Assembly (NCBI RefSeq): GCF_025147325.1
Contig: NZ_CP102262.1
Coordinates: forward strand, 2,294,001-2,358,000
Source: Bacteroides stercoris ATCC 43183
GTDB lineage: Bacteria > Bacteroidota > Bacteroidia > Bacteroidales > Bacteroidaceae
Direction: 5' to 3'
Length of the DNA stretch: 64,000 bases
Below, piece by piece: positions 27,415 to 36,112 of the stretch. Within the stretch, counting starts at the first letter, position 1, and each line of letters starts with the position of its first letter. The notes beneath the pieces were generated by a model. It searched no databases and had not been told where the DNA came from. It saw only the letters and a list, made by a program, of their open reading frames with translations. The translations under genes and the position numbers were made by a program.

Positions 27415-28845
27415 TTATTCTTCTCCTATCTCTATATCTCCACCGTTTACCCACGAGGCAGCCTGTACATTCAGCTTTATATCCTGCGGACCGTATATAT
27501 AGGCGCTGATGTTATATTCGCGTCCGCCCATAAATCCACTGGAGAGATAAGCGCCGTTTTCGTCTTTATTGTACACGGCATCCTTTAAGTCGTAGCTGAA
27601 AGTCGTGATATAGGGTTCACTCCCGGTTGCGTCGGGATAATATACCGTATTTATAAGGAGCGTGGCATTGTTGCCCGGCGGCAGCAGGAAAACCCCGCCG
27701 TCTGTTGCCGGACGCTGGTTTACTTCCTTGTCCGCATCTTCTTCCCTTACTTGCATCGGATAGAGTGATTTTCCTTCTTCATCGGTCCATGCTATTTCTT
27801 TTCCCTCTGCATCACGCGCCGGTAATTTCCCCCGTTCTCCCTCTGTGGGGAAATGGACGCCTACGTTTGCAGGGTCGGACGAGGCTACAGTGAAAACGCC
27901 TTTGTTGACGCATTCTATCCAGACACCCGTGATGTAAACGATGTCTTTCGTGCTTTTGCTGGCAGGATAGAATTTTAACTTGACGTATGAAAGCTGATGC
28001 TTCATGCGGATTATGGGCCAGATGTTGCGGCGTGCCGTGTACGTGCCGTAATAGCAGCTGCGCATGAGCTGACGTTCGTCGGCGCCGAGCTGTTTCAGAC
28101 GGGCAGCCTGTTCGCTGTAGTCGGCAGCTATCTTTCGCCCGTTTTCCACGTCTTCTATCAGCGCTTTGAGGTCGGCGGCAGCGGCGCACATCAGGTCTTG
28201 CGAGCCGTCTACGGTGACATCGAAACAGATACGGTCTGCTTCGCGCTTCACTTCGCCCACTTGCGCATCGTCGTAGTAATAAGCAAAGAAGTTGAAGGCA
28301 TCGAATTCTTCCTGCAAATTGTAATAGGGGATGTAGCCGGAACTTTTCCAGTTAATGAACGAGCCGTTTCCTGCATAAGCCGCCCGTTTGCCGTGCAGTT
28401 TGCATTGCTCGGCGGTGAGTCCCAGTGCCGTGCATTCTTCGGCGGAGATTTCGTCCAGACTGCCGTCGATGAGGCAATAGCGCCGGTCGGCATCTTCGGC
28501 CCGGCGATGGGCATAGGTCATTCCGTTGGGATTGTCGCGCCGGAATGCGTATACGAAGAAAGTGCCGTCGGCTATGCGTTTGCTGAAGTTTGTTTCGTCT
28601 GTGGGATCCAGCACTCCCGTACCGCGTGTCAATACATTATATATAGGGTCGCTGAATGCTACCATGACGGGCAGTTGCGTCTGGTCGCCCTGGTTGTCCT
28701 GATGATTGGGGTCATAGAGCGACTCGTCGCCGGTGTACAGATTACCGCAACCGGTAACAAGCAGCAGTATGCACCATAACGGCAGAATAAGTTTGTGCCG
28801 GTGTCTCCGCTTTTGCATGCTATTGCTATATGTCAGGCGTTTCAT
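27415..28845 (-). CDS. Fimbrillin family lipoprotein
   Basis: A 476-residue protein with a basic N-terminus (MQKRRHRHKLILPLW) and lipobox LLLVTGC at about residue 33. NVLTRGTGVLD is the probable Arg processing region. The sequence ADGTFFVYAFRRDN, MKHQLSYVKLKFYPASK and C-terminal AASWVNGGDIEIGEE match the other fimbrillins. It starts 2 nt after the DUF5119 gene. Its low spacing upstream and 58-nt gap downstream suggest one transcript. Confidence 0.83.
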   Translation of the reverse strand: MKRLTYSNSMQKRRHRHKLILPLWCILLLVTGCGNLYTGDESLYDPNHQDNQGDQTQLPVMVAFSDPIYNVLTRGTGVLDPTDETNFSKRIADGTFFVYAFRRDNPNGMTYAHRRAEDADRRYCLIDGSLDEISAEECTALGLTAEQCKLHGKRAAYAGNGSFINWKSSGYIPYYNLQEEFDAFNFFAYYYDDAQVGEVKREADRICFDVTVDGSQDLMCAAAADLKALIEDVENGRKIAADYSEQAARLKQLGADERQLMRSCYYGTYTARRNIWPIIRMKHQLSYVKLKFYPASKSTKDIVYITGVWIECVNKGVFTVASSDPANVGVHFPTEGERGKLPARDAEGKEIAWTDEEGKSLYPMQVREEDADKEVNQRPATDGGVFLLPPGNNATLLINTVYYPDATGSEPYITTFSYDLKDAVYNKDENGAYLSSGFMGGREYNISAYIYGPQDIKLNVQAASWVNGGDIEIGEE

Positions 28846-28847
28846 CT

Positions 28848-30140
28848 TTATATCTCTATTATTATGTCATCGTCCGGATTGGTGGGATCGTGCGGTTGCC
28901 ATCCCATGCCGGTATCGTTGGGTACTATCTGGTCGGCCTTTATTACTAAAGGCGTTGTGATTTCGATGTTTACATCTTCTTTGCTGTAACGCAGGTATAT
29001 TTTGCCGTCGCGCACTTCAATGAGTTGTGCTGCGGTCAGTTCGTCATAGGGATTGATGGCGCCGTAGATGTAGCGGCTGTTTTTCACGGGATTGCCTTCC
29101 TCATCCACTACCGGTGTACCGGAAGAATCCAGTTGGGGAGTAGATACCTGCAAGGCAACTTGCAGGATGCCCGGTCCGTTGAGATGTCCTTTTGCCGCGC
29201 TGGGGATGACACCGAGGGTGTGGAAATGGACCACGCATCGGTAAGTACCCTCTCCGGTTTGCGTAAACTCGTCCGGTTGTACCTGATGTGCCATCCGGTA
29301 GAGGCGGGTGGTGTCCAGACAGGCGTCGGCGATGTTGAAGCGTCCGCAAGCGCCGGACAATTCGATGATGGGCGCCGCGAGGTCTTCTCTTTTTATGTTT
29401 CCTTCGGTGCGGATATTGAAGACGATATTGATACGCTGGCTGATGCGTTGCATATCAAAATCCAGGATGGTCGGTTGTCCGGTTTGGATGTTTATGTTCT
29501 TTTGCACCGCATAGAATATGGGCGACTTTATTTCCTGCAGGTATTCATCGTCAGGATTGAAATCGGGCAGGTCATTGCCCTCTACGATATCGGGCTTTTC
29601 ATTGCCCATACTGCTGATTTGCAGATAAAGGTCTTTCACGCTTACCTTATTGTCGTGGATGTAATTGTCCAGATTTTCTATGCTGATAATAGGAGTAGGG
29701 GACTGCTCCGTATCGCCTGTCTGTGCCGGAACATCCGCATACTGCTCGTTGATGATAAAAATGTTGTACTCACCTCCGCGCAAGTAAAAAGAAGAAGCGG
29801 TTTCTTCCGGACTCTCTATTGAGTTATCTTCCGAATTTTCTTTTGTATTTGAAGCAGTCCGGGTGTCGGAAGACGTTTCCTGTTGTGTTATATTATTGTT
29901 TGTGGCAGGGTCTATGGATGTGTTGATGATGCCGCGGGTGCGCCAGGTGTTTATGATACGGCTTGCTACGATGTGCATTTCTGCCGGAATTTCATCTTTG
30001 CTGATGTCGCCCCAGTTGAGCCGTACACGCATGTCGGTGATGTGCGGATGTTCCGCTTCCGGACAGAGGTCTACCGAGGTGCAGGCACAGATGCAGCACA
30101 GCAGGCTGAGGGCAAGGTATGTCAGTGTCTTGTTCTTCAT
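28848..30140 (-). CDS. DUF5119 family lipoprotein
   Basis: A 430-residue lipoprotein; the N-terminal helix ends in a Cys-rich lipobox region (SLLCCICACTS). The following CPEAEHPHITDMRVRLNW is typical of DUF5119, a family that accompanies fimbrillin genes and may be an anchor or assembly subunit. A Ser/Thr/Asn-rich stretch at about 85-120 interrupts the domain. Its ATG overlaps the stop of the preceding gene by 4 nt, implying translational coupling. Confidence 0.8.
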   Translation of the reverse strand: MKNKTLTYLALSLLCCICACTSVDLCPEAEHPHITDMRVRLNWGDISKDEIPAEMHIVASRIINTWRTRGIINTSIDPATNNNITQQETSSDTRTASNTKENSEDNSIESPEETASSFYLRGGEYNIFIINEQYADVPAQTGDTEQSPTPIISIENLDNYIHDNKVSVKDLYLQISSMGNEKPDIVEGNDLPDFNPDDEYLQEIKSPIFYAVQKNINIQTGQPTILDFDMQRISQRINIVFNIRTEGNIKREDLAAPIIELSGACGRFNIADACLDTTRLYRMAHQVQPDEFTQTGEGTYRCVVHFHTLGVIPSAAKGHLNGPGILQVALQVSTPQLDSSGTPVVDEEGNPVKNSRYIYGAINPYDELTAAQLIEVRDGKIYLRYSKEDVNIEITTPLVIKADQIVPNDTGMGWQPHDPTNPDDDIIIEI

Positions 30141-31474
30141 CCTTTATCCTCCTTTTCATCATCTTCTTCACCGGAAGCATCTCCCTTTTCTTTGTTGGCG
30201 GCTTCCGCTTCCGGCTTTCCGTCTTTTTTCCGGTTTTTCCCGGAGTCTTTATCTTTCTTTTCTTTCTTTTCCTTGGTATGCAGTTTGGCTTTCTTGGCAT
30301 TGGCAGCACGTTTGCCACGTTTGGCAGAATCTTGTGTTTCGGCTTTCTGCTTCAATTGGTCTTCACGTACTTTCAGTGCCTTGCGTATGGTCTTTTCCTG
30401 TTCGGAAGTGAGTGTATCGCTAAGTTGTATGCCCAGAGAATCGGCTACCTGTTTGCGCAGTTTGTCGGCAGCTTCTTTCAAAGCGAGTTCCTTGCGCTCT
30501 TGCTGCATCAGCTTCCATTGTTTCAGCTCTTCTTTGGTAAGCAGGCTGTCCGGGCGGCTGAAACCTTGTTTCCGTACCGCATTGTTGATGGAGTCGATGC
30601 GTTCGCGCATCTTATTTATCTTTTCATTAAGTGCCTGGCGGGCGAAGTCGCGTATCTGTACACGGCGGTACACCGATTCCTTATACTTGCTGCCTGCCGA
30701 CATGAACCGGTAAACGAAAGCCACGCGTAAATCCGTTATCAGAGGGAACGGCACGATGTGCCCGCTTTTGCATTTCTCCGCTATGCGCGGGTAACAGTCG
30801 CTTTCCGCATCGTGCGTATAAACATCGTATGAGGTGTAAAGCAGTCCGGCGGAACCTCCCAATTCCAGGTCTATGTAATTGTTGCGGTAGCCGTAAAGCG
30901 GAGCGGTATATCCCACGCTGATGCCGGCTCCGTAGGCGTTACCCTGCTTGCCTTCCTTACCGATTTTAAAGTTGTAGCTGGCGGCGTTGACATATACGCC
31001 CCAGTAGTAAGCGCGTTCCTGGCGCGGATTCTTGCGCTGGGTGGTGAATACGGTTTCCTTGAGACGTGTCATCAGATTGGCATCTTTGGTGACGCCGCCT
31101 CTTTTACGGGTGCGAAAATACTGACGCCACTCTACCCGTGCATCGAATACATTGAAAATAAGGGATGGGGTGTACTTTTGCGAGGTGTTCCAGTTCCACT
31201 TTATATTGGCACCGATTGTACGTTTGTTCCGGATGGTATTGCCCAAGTCAAATTCTACGCCAATATTAGGAACGGTCAATAACCAGTCAACAGCATTTGT
31301 CTTGATACCCCAACGGTCTTTGAAAGATATTAATTCGGCTTTCGCATCGTCTTTCTTGCCGCGTTGCACCTGGGCATATGTGTTATTCAAAGTTATTGAT
31401 ATAAGAAAACACACTACAAGTTTTCTGGATAAAAAAAAGTAGTGCTTTTTTTTATACTCTTGTGATAAAATCAC
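30137..31474 (-). CDS. DUF3575 protein with long charged C-terminal tail
   Basis: First gene of the operon, 445 residues. After a signal segment (LVVCFLISITLNNTYAQ) comes a DUF3575 barrel domain (WGIKTNAVDWLLTVPNIGVEFDLGN) up to about residue 265. The rest, about 270-445, is a predicted coiled coil (KINKMRERIDSINNAV) passing into a Lys/Glu tail such as KEKKEKKDKDSGKNRKKDGK. The short family member in the same operon (22678-23253) has no such tail. The tail would lie in the periplasm if the barrel is in the outer membrane (inference). Confidence 0.8.
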   Translation of the reverse strand: MILSQEYKKKHYFFLSRKLVVCFLISITLNNTYAQVQRGKKDDAKAELISFKDRWGIKTNAVDWLLTVPNIGVEFDLGNTIRNKRTIGANIKWNWNTSQKYTPSLIFNVFDARVEWRQYFRTRKRGGVTKDANLMTRLKETVFTTQRKNPRQERAYYWGVYVNAASYNFKIGKEGKQGNAYGAGISVGYTAPLYGYRNNYIDLELGGSAGLLYTSYDVYTHDAESDCYPRIAEKCKSGHIVPFPLITDLRVAFVYRFMSAGSKYKESVYRRVQIRDFARQALNEKINKMRERIDSINNAVRKQGFSRPDSLLTKEELKQWKLMQQERKELALKEAADKLRKQVADSLGIQLSDTLTSEQEKTIRKALKVREDQLKQKAETQDSAKRGKRAANAKKAKLHTKEKKEKKDKDSGKNRKKDGKPEAEAANKEKGDASGEEDDEKEDKG

Positions 31475-31508
31475 TTTCTTTTTAATATTATTTGTTTGTT
31501 TGCGATGC

Positions 31509-31539
31509 CAAAGATATATATTGTTTGTATAAAAACAAA
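31509..31539 (-). promoter_or_regulatory. Promoter of the fimbrillin operon
   Basis: On the minus strand TTTG (31536-31539) and TATCTTTG (31509-31516) are 19 bp apart, a textbook Bacteroides promoter, 35 nt before the first ATG. No inverted repeats bracket it, so phase inversion is not indicated. Confidence 0.82.
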
Positions 31540-31652
31540 ACTTGTCATTAACTTTCTTTTATTTATCAGACTTTTTTTAATGTAATATATCTAAATAGCG
31601 TTTTGATTGGATAATTTTTCAATGCTTCTCTGTAATTCGGGTAGGTATGGTA

Positions 31653-31695
31653 TAAAAAAAAAGGTGTAAGTTTTTCCCAACGGGACTTACACCTT
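31653..31695 (-). terminator. Terminator behind the 62-residue basic protein
   Basis: AAGGTGTAAGT (31661-31671) and ACTTACACCTT (31685-31695) form a perfect 11-bp stem. On the minus strand it is followed by a run of nine or more T. It starts 20 nt past the small gene. Confidence 0.9.
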
Positions 31696-31715
31696 CTTAT
31701 CTGAAAAAATAATTA

Positions 31716-31904
31716 TTATTTTCCTTTATGCCTGTTCGCGCGTTTCCTGCGGATTTCGGCTTTCATTTTCGCCGCACCGGAACCATGCAGGCCGGTGATA
31801 TAGGTCTTTTTCTTGGCTTTGGTCTTGATTTTGTTTTCTTCTTTAGGCTTCTCTTTCTTGCCTTTGAAAACAATACCGCCCATCATTGCTTCTTCTATAC
31901 TCAC
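31716..31904 (-). CDS. Small basic hypothetical protein
   Basis: A 62-residue, strongly basic protein (KGKKEKPKEENKIKTKAKKK, then MKAEIRRKRANRHKGK) from a GTG start; ATG codons a few residues inside (MMGGIVF) are alternatives. Gene status is supported by the strong terminator directly after it. No known domain is evident; the composition suggests binding to nucleic acid or ribosomes. Confidence 0.6.
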   Translation of the reverse strand: MSIEEAMMGGIVFKGKKEKPKEENKIKTKAKKKTYITGLHGSGAAKMKAEIRRKRANRHKGK

Positions 31905-31963
31905 GTTGTTGATGTATTAAGTAATTAATAGTAATCCTCTTGTTGCAAAGTATGCCGTACAAT

Positions 31964-32341
31964 TTACTTGGCGGGCAGTATCTCAATCCAATAATCGTCG
32001 GGGTCGTTAATGAAATAGAGTCCCATGGCGGTATTTTCAAAACATACCCAGCCGTTTTCCTTGTGATATTGGCGGATTGCATCATAGTCTCCGGCCACGC
32101 GGAAGCAGAGATGGCTTTCGTTCTCGCCCAGTTCGTAGGCTTGGGGATGTTCTTTCAGGCAGGTCAGTTCCAGAAGAAAACCCGTGCTGCCGTCGGTGAG
32201 ATAGACCAGTGTGAAAGAGCCGTCCGACGACTCTTTCCGATGATGTTCCTTCAGTCCCAATGCTTGTTCGTAGAAAGCGATGCTGCGTTCCAGGTTGGTG
32301 ACGTTTATATTAAAATGGTCGAATTTGCTTTTTATTTCCAC
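31964..32341 (-). CDS. VOC (glyoxalase/bleomycin-resistance) family protein
   Basis: A 125-residue metal-binding fold protein with HFNINVTNLERSIAFYEQALGL at the N-terminus, HLCFRVAGD in the middle and NDPDDYWIEILPAK at the end. These place it in the lactoylglutathione-lyase-like VOC superfamily; substrate unknown. It uses a GTG start at 32341, 31 nt after the preceding DUF4468 gene. Confidence 0.88.
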   Translation of the reverse strand: MEIKSKFDHFNINVTNLERSIAFYEQALGLKEHHRKESSDGSFTLVYLTDGSTGFLLELTCLKEHPQAYELGENESHLCFRVAGDYDAIRQYHKENGWVCFENTAMGLYFINDPDDYWIEILPAK

Positions 32342-32372
32342 TGTTGTTACTTTTTTAGGTTTATATATCGGT

Positions 32373-33491
32373 TTATTTAATTTTTGCTTTCAGGATTTCG
32401 CCGATGTATGTACGCGGCATACCTTCTATCGGGGCTTGTGACGGCACTTTCTTACATTCCAGAATGACGGAAGGCTCTGTCTGTCCGTTGGGATAGAAGC
32501 GTACGGTATAACTCTGGGCTGCTTCCATTTGTGCATAAGGCTGTTCCGGTGACAGAATGGTGAAGATTACCGGCTTGTTGCCTGCTATCTTGCCTAACGA
32601 GCCGCCGGCATTGGCAGTCATCATCGTCATATTGAAAGGTTCTTCGCCAATTACAATCACCAGCTTGCCGTTGCCGGTTTGGATGGCATCGGCGGGAACT
32701 GCATCCGGGGCTACCTCTTTATAGGCGTTCTGTGCAGCCTGTACATTGGTTTGCGGTGCGGCGGCAACCGTAACCGTAGCCGTAGCCGGTGTTGTAGCGG
32801 TGGCCTTGGGAGTCTCTACTGTAACTTGCGTTTTGGGGGCAATTACCGTTGTACCCGAATTGACGAGCGCCTTTGTCTCTTTCTTTTCTTCTTTCTTTTC
32901 CTCTACAGGAGCTTGGGCGGCGGTGCTGGCGCTTAAGGCTTCCGTTACCTCAATGCAGAGGGCATCGACGAAGTCCACAGTCTTTCTGCGCCATTTGGCA
33001 AGTCCGCGCACCAGTTTGGTTTGAGACTTGTTCAAGGCGTACTTGTCGGTAATCCATTCTTCGGCGGTATATTTCTCTTTTCCTTCGCGGTAGTTGAAAC
33101 GTATCTTCTCTACTTCAAAAACACATTTTTCCGGTTGGCAGGTGACGGTGAGCTGATAAAGAATTTTCGTTCTGTCCAGTGACAATGCGGTGGAGCTGAA
33201 CACAATCCATTCGTCGCCGATGCCTACAATCTGTCCTTTCTCCTTGTCGGAAAAGACTACGCGGCTGTTATTCCCGTTCTTTGCCAGACGTGCATCCATC
33301 CACCTCAACAGGCGGGAGTAGATTGTGTCTTGAGACATTCCGGGGATACTGAAATCTTTGGTGAATACTACCTTGCCGTCCACTTCCGGAACAGCGCCGG
33401 CCAGATATTTACTGTCATCCCTCTGGGCATGCAGCAGGGCAGGCATGCAAAGGCAGAACAGCGCAATAAGAACCTGTGTTAAATTTTTCAT
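32373..33491 (-). CDS. DUF4468 domain secreted protein
   Basis: A 372-residue protein with a signal peptide (VLIALFCLCMPALLHAQ). The DUF4468 domain covers about 30-150 (GKVVFTKDFSIPGMSQDTIYSRLLRWMD). A low-complexity Lys/Glu then Ala/Thr/Val linker runs from about 195 to 255, followed by a C-terminal beta domain with GKLVIVIGEEPFNMTMM. The function of the family is unknown; export is clear. Confidence 0.8.
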   Translation of the reverse strand: MKNLTQVLIALFCLCMPALLHAQRDDSKYLAGAVPEVDGKVVFTKDFSIPGMSQDTIYSRLLRWMDARLAKNGNNSRVVFSDKEKGQIVGIGDEWIVFSSTALSLDRTKILYQLTVTCQPEKCVFEVEKIRFNYREGKEKYTAEEWITDKYALNKSQTKLVRGLAKWRRKTVDFVDALCIEVTEALSASTAAQAPVEEKKEEKKETKALVNSGTTVIAPKTQVTVETPKATATTPATATVTVAAAPQTNVQAAQNAYKEVAPDAVPADAIQTGNGKLVIVIGEEPFNMTMMTANAGGSLGKIAGNKPVIFTILSPEQPYAQMEAAQSYTVRFYPNGQTEPSVILECKKVPSQAPIEGMPRTYIGEILKAKIK

Positions 33492-33502
33492 AATGCTATG
33501 TT

Positions 33503-34234
33503 TTATTTAGTAATGTCAAAACTCTCACCCCGGCAGGAGATTGTAAGGAAACGGCAACCCCGGCTTTCGGCAAAGGTGCGGAAAGCGTTACCGCCCCGGT
33601 AATCCTCACCGAAGTGCATAGGTGCAAATATAGCGGTTTTTATCCGTTCCACGAACTGTTCCGCACCGCGCATGTAATCTTTTCCGATGCGGCTGTCCAC
33701 CGGAAACATGGCTATATCTACCCGGGGAGCCTTTTGTTGCAGGTTCTTTATCTCTGCAAGAAAGTCGCCTTCCGCCTTGCGTATCTCCTGCGGAGTAGAC
33801 TCTTCGCTCCAATGCCAGTTGTTCAGGTCGCCGGCATGGAACAGGCGGACGCCTTGCAAATCTATCAGGAAAGAGATGCCTACATCGGTGGAGCCGAAGG
33901 CTTCGATACGGATATTTTCGTCTTCGTAGACATCCCCCTTATTTATGTAAACGGCATCTTCCGCCGTGGCACGCCGGTGTTTCAGAATATCTTTGGAGAA
34001 GATATACCGGATATCGGGCCGCTGTTCCTTCCATGAAAGGATGTCGCGGTTGAAATGGTCGGGGTGGAAATGCGAGGAAAGCACGTAGAGCGTTCTCGGC
34101 TTCTTTAGCAGATGGTCGTGTACGATCCCCCGGTCCGGCGCCTCTTCCGAGGAGTCTTTGTAGTAATCGATAATGACCGTTATTCCGTCCGCTTCAATCG
34201 CGAAGCCGCTGTGGTAAATATAATCAAGTTTCAT
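33503..34234 (-). CDS. MBL-fold metal-dependent hydrolase
   Basis: A 243-residue metallo-beta-lactamase-fold enzyme with HFHPDH at residues 55-60 and a later FHAGDLNNWHW and MHFGEDY providing the other metal ligands. It is closest in layout to UlaG-like or beta-lactamase-superfamily proteins of unknown substrate. Its 3' end is 11 nt from the DUF4468 gene, so the two are likely co-transcribed. Confidence 0.88.
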   Translation of the reverse strand: MKLDYIYHSGFAIEADGITVIIDYYKDSSEEAPDRGIVHDHLLKKPRTLYVLSSHFHPDHFNRDILSWKEQRPDIRYIFSKDILKHRRATAEDAVYINKGDVYEDENIRIEAFGSTDVGISFLIDLQGVRLFHAGDLNNWHWSEESTPQEIRKAEGDFLAEIKNLQQKAPRVDIAMFPVDSRIGKDYMRGAEQFVERIKTAIFAPMHFGEDYRGGNAFRTFAESRGCRFLTISCRGESFDITK

Positions 34235-34314
34235 TGTACGGTTTCAATTATAGCGCAATATTACAAAAAACACCACACAAACTTCCGGTTTGGCTGTTAT
34301 TTTATGCAAAAGTC

Positions 34315-35019
34315 CTACATCGGGACTTCAATCAGCAGGATATGCGAATCTTGCAGCGTTTCCAACTCAAAACTGTCGGTTTCGTATACTCCCATACCGT
34401 CGCGGCGGGACAGCACTGTGCCGTCTACCTTTATTTCGCCCTCTATGAGGAAGATGTACACGCCGGCGTGCGACTGGTGCAGGTGATATCCCAGCTTCTT
34501 TCCGGCCTCGACTTCTCCGATGGAGAACCATGCCTGTTGCAGCATCCCGGCAGGAGCATTGCCGTCGGGCGATACGATAAGCGAAAGCTTGTTCTTGTGC
34601 AGATAGGGACGGATGTCATAATCCTGATAGGCGGGCGGGGTATTCAGCTTTTCGGGTATTACCCAGATTTGGAGAAACTCTGCCGGTTCGGTATCGCTTC
34701 CATTCATTTCGCTGTGGTAGATGCCCGTGCCTGCACTCATGGTCTGGATGTCGCCTATGGTGATGGTACGGCTGTTTTGTTTGCTGTCGCCATGCTTCAG
34801 CTTGCCTTTCAGGGGAATGGAGATGATCTCCATGTTCTTATGCGGATGGGTTCCGAAGCCTTTTCCCGGAGCTATCCGGTCGTCGTTCAGAACGCGCAGG
34901 GCGCCGAAATTCATGCGGCGGGGGTTGTAATACTTGTCAAAACTGAATGTATGGCGGCTGTCGAGCCAGTCATACGAAGAGCGTCCACGGCTTTCGGCTT
35001 TGTCTGTTACTTTTTTCAT
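34315..35019 (-). CDS. Pirin family protein (YhaK-like)
   Basis: A 234-residue bicupin. The N-terminal cupin holds RMNFGALRVLNDDRIAPGKGFGTHPHKNMEIIS, with the metal ligands in HPHKN and the later YHSEMNGSD. The C-terminal cupin is at about 140-230. Some pirins have quercetin dioxygenase activity; the substrate here is unknown. The ATG at 35019 (MKKVTDKAESRG) gives the family's usual length, so the 12-residue upstream extension was dropped. Confidence 0.9.
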   Translation of the reverse strand: MKKVTDKAESRGRSSYDWLDSRHTFSFDKYYNPRRMNFGALRVLNDDRIAPGKGFGTHPHKNMEIISIPLKGKLKHGDSKQNSRTITIGDIQTMSAGTGIYHSEMNGSDTEPAEFLQIWVIPEKLNTPPAYQDYDIRPYLHKNKLSLIVSPDGNAPAGMLQQAWFSIGEVEAGKKLGYHLHQSHAGVYIFLIEGEIKVDGTVLSRRDGMGVYETDSFELETLQDSHILLIEVPM

Positions 35020-35110
35020 AATCTGTCTTTTTAGTGGTTTATCTGTGTGTAACAAGCAGGCGGGCCTGAAAGTTTGAGCCGTGGATGATTAATGTTCTAT
35101 AAACGCTTTT

Positions 35111-36112
35111 TTACAGTCTGACCTCGTTTTCCAGTTTCTTGTGTTCCATGAAGTCCTTTATATTCATCAGGGTAGTGGATGCGATGTTGGCAAGGGCTTC
35201 ACGCGTGAAGAATGCCTGGTGGGAAGTCACGATTACATTATTGAATGACAGCAGGCGTGCCAGCGTATCATCGTCGATAATCTTGTCCGACCGGTCTTCG
35301 TAGAAATATTCGCTCTCTTCCTCGTACACATCCAGCCCGGCAGAACCGATTTTCTTGTTTTTCAGTCCTTCTATCAGGGCATTGGTATGGATGAGCTGTC
35401 CCCGGCCGGTGTTGATAATCATTACGCCGTCCTTCATCTTACTGATGGAGTAGTCGTTAATCAGGTATCTGGTCTGCTCCGTGAGCGGGCAGTGCAGGGA
35501 GATGATGTCCGAGCTGCGGTACAGTTCGTCCAGCGTGGTGTATACCACCTGGTGCTCGCGGGCGAAATTGTAGTCGGGATACAGGTCGTAGGCGAGGATG
35601 TTCATGCCGAAACCGCGCAGGATAGCGATTAACTTCTTGGCTATTTTACCTGTGCCGATGATACCTGCCGTTTTGCCATACATGTCGAATCCCAAAAGGC
35701 CGTGCAGGGAGAAGTTGCCGTCGCGTGTGCGCCAGGTGGCGCGGGGTATCTTCCGGTTGAGGGAGAGCATGAGGGCAACGGTGTATTCCGCTACCGCGTA
35801 AGGGGAGTAGGCGGGGACGCGCACCACGGTGATGCCGTTTTCCGCTGCCGCTTTCAGGTCTACATTATTATATCCGGCGCAGCGCAGGGCAAGGAGTTTC
35901 ACTCCGTTTGCCGCCAGTTGCCGGATAACTTCCGCGTCGGCAGTATCGTTTACGAAGATACACACGGCATCCACGCCCTGCGTCAGTATCACGTTGTTCA
36001 GGTTGAGGTGTCCTTTGTAATAGCGGAGTTCAAAACCGTATCCGCTGTTTTTTTCATTGAATGAAGCCTCGTCGTAGGGCTTGCTGCCGAAGAATGCAAT
36101 AGTATATGCCAT
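35111..36112 (-). CDS. ldhA: D-lactate dehydrogenase / 2-hydroxyacid dehydrogenase
   Basis: Reduces pyruvate to D-lactate with NADH. The 333 residues include the NAD loop GIIGTGKIA at about 150, the substrate Arg in RCAGYNNVD, and the catalytic His in TSHQAFFT near 297. The sequence of the family member LdhA is well kept. A minus-strand -7 box TACCTTTG is at 36232-36239. Likely a fermentative gene. Confidence 0.93.
   Translation of the reverse strand: MAYTIAFFGSKPYDEASFNEKNSGYGFELRYYKGHLNLNNVILTQGVDAVCIFVNDTADAEVIRQLAANGVKLLALRCAGYNNVDLKAAAENGITVVRVPAYSPYAVAEYTVALMLSLNRKIPRATWRTRDGNFSLHGLLGFDMYGKTAGIIGTGKIAKKLIAILRGFGMNILAYDLYPDYNFAREHQVVYTTLDELYRSSDIISLHCPLTEQTRYLINDYSISKMKDGVMIINTGRGQLIHTNALIEGLKNKKIGSAGLDVYEEESEYFYEDRSDKIIDDDTLARLLSFNNVIVTSHQAFFTREALANIASTTLMNIKDFMEHKKLENEVRL

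Noticed and set aside
31475..31715. Phase-variable (invertible) promoter for the fimbrillin operon
   Set aside because: The promoter is intact, but no inverted repeats flank it and no invertase gene is in the window.
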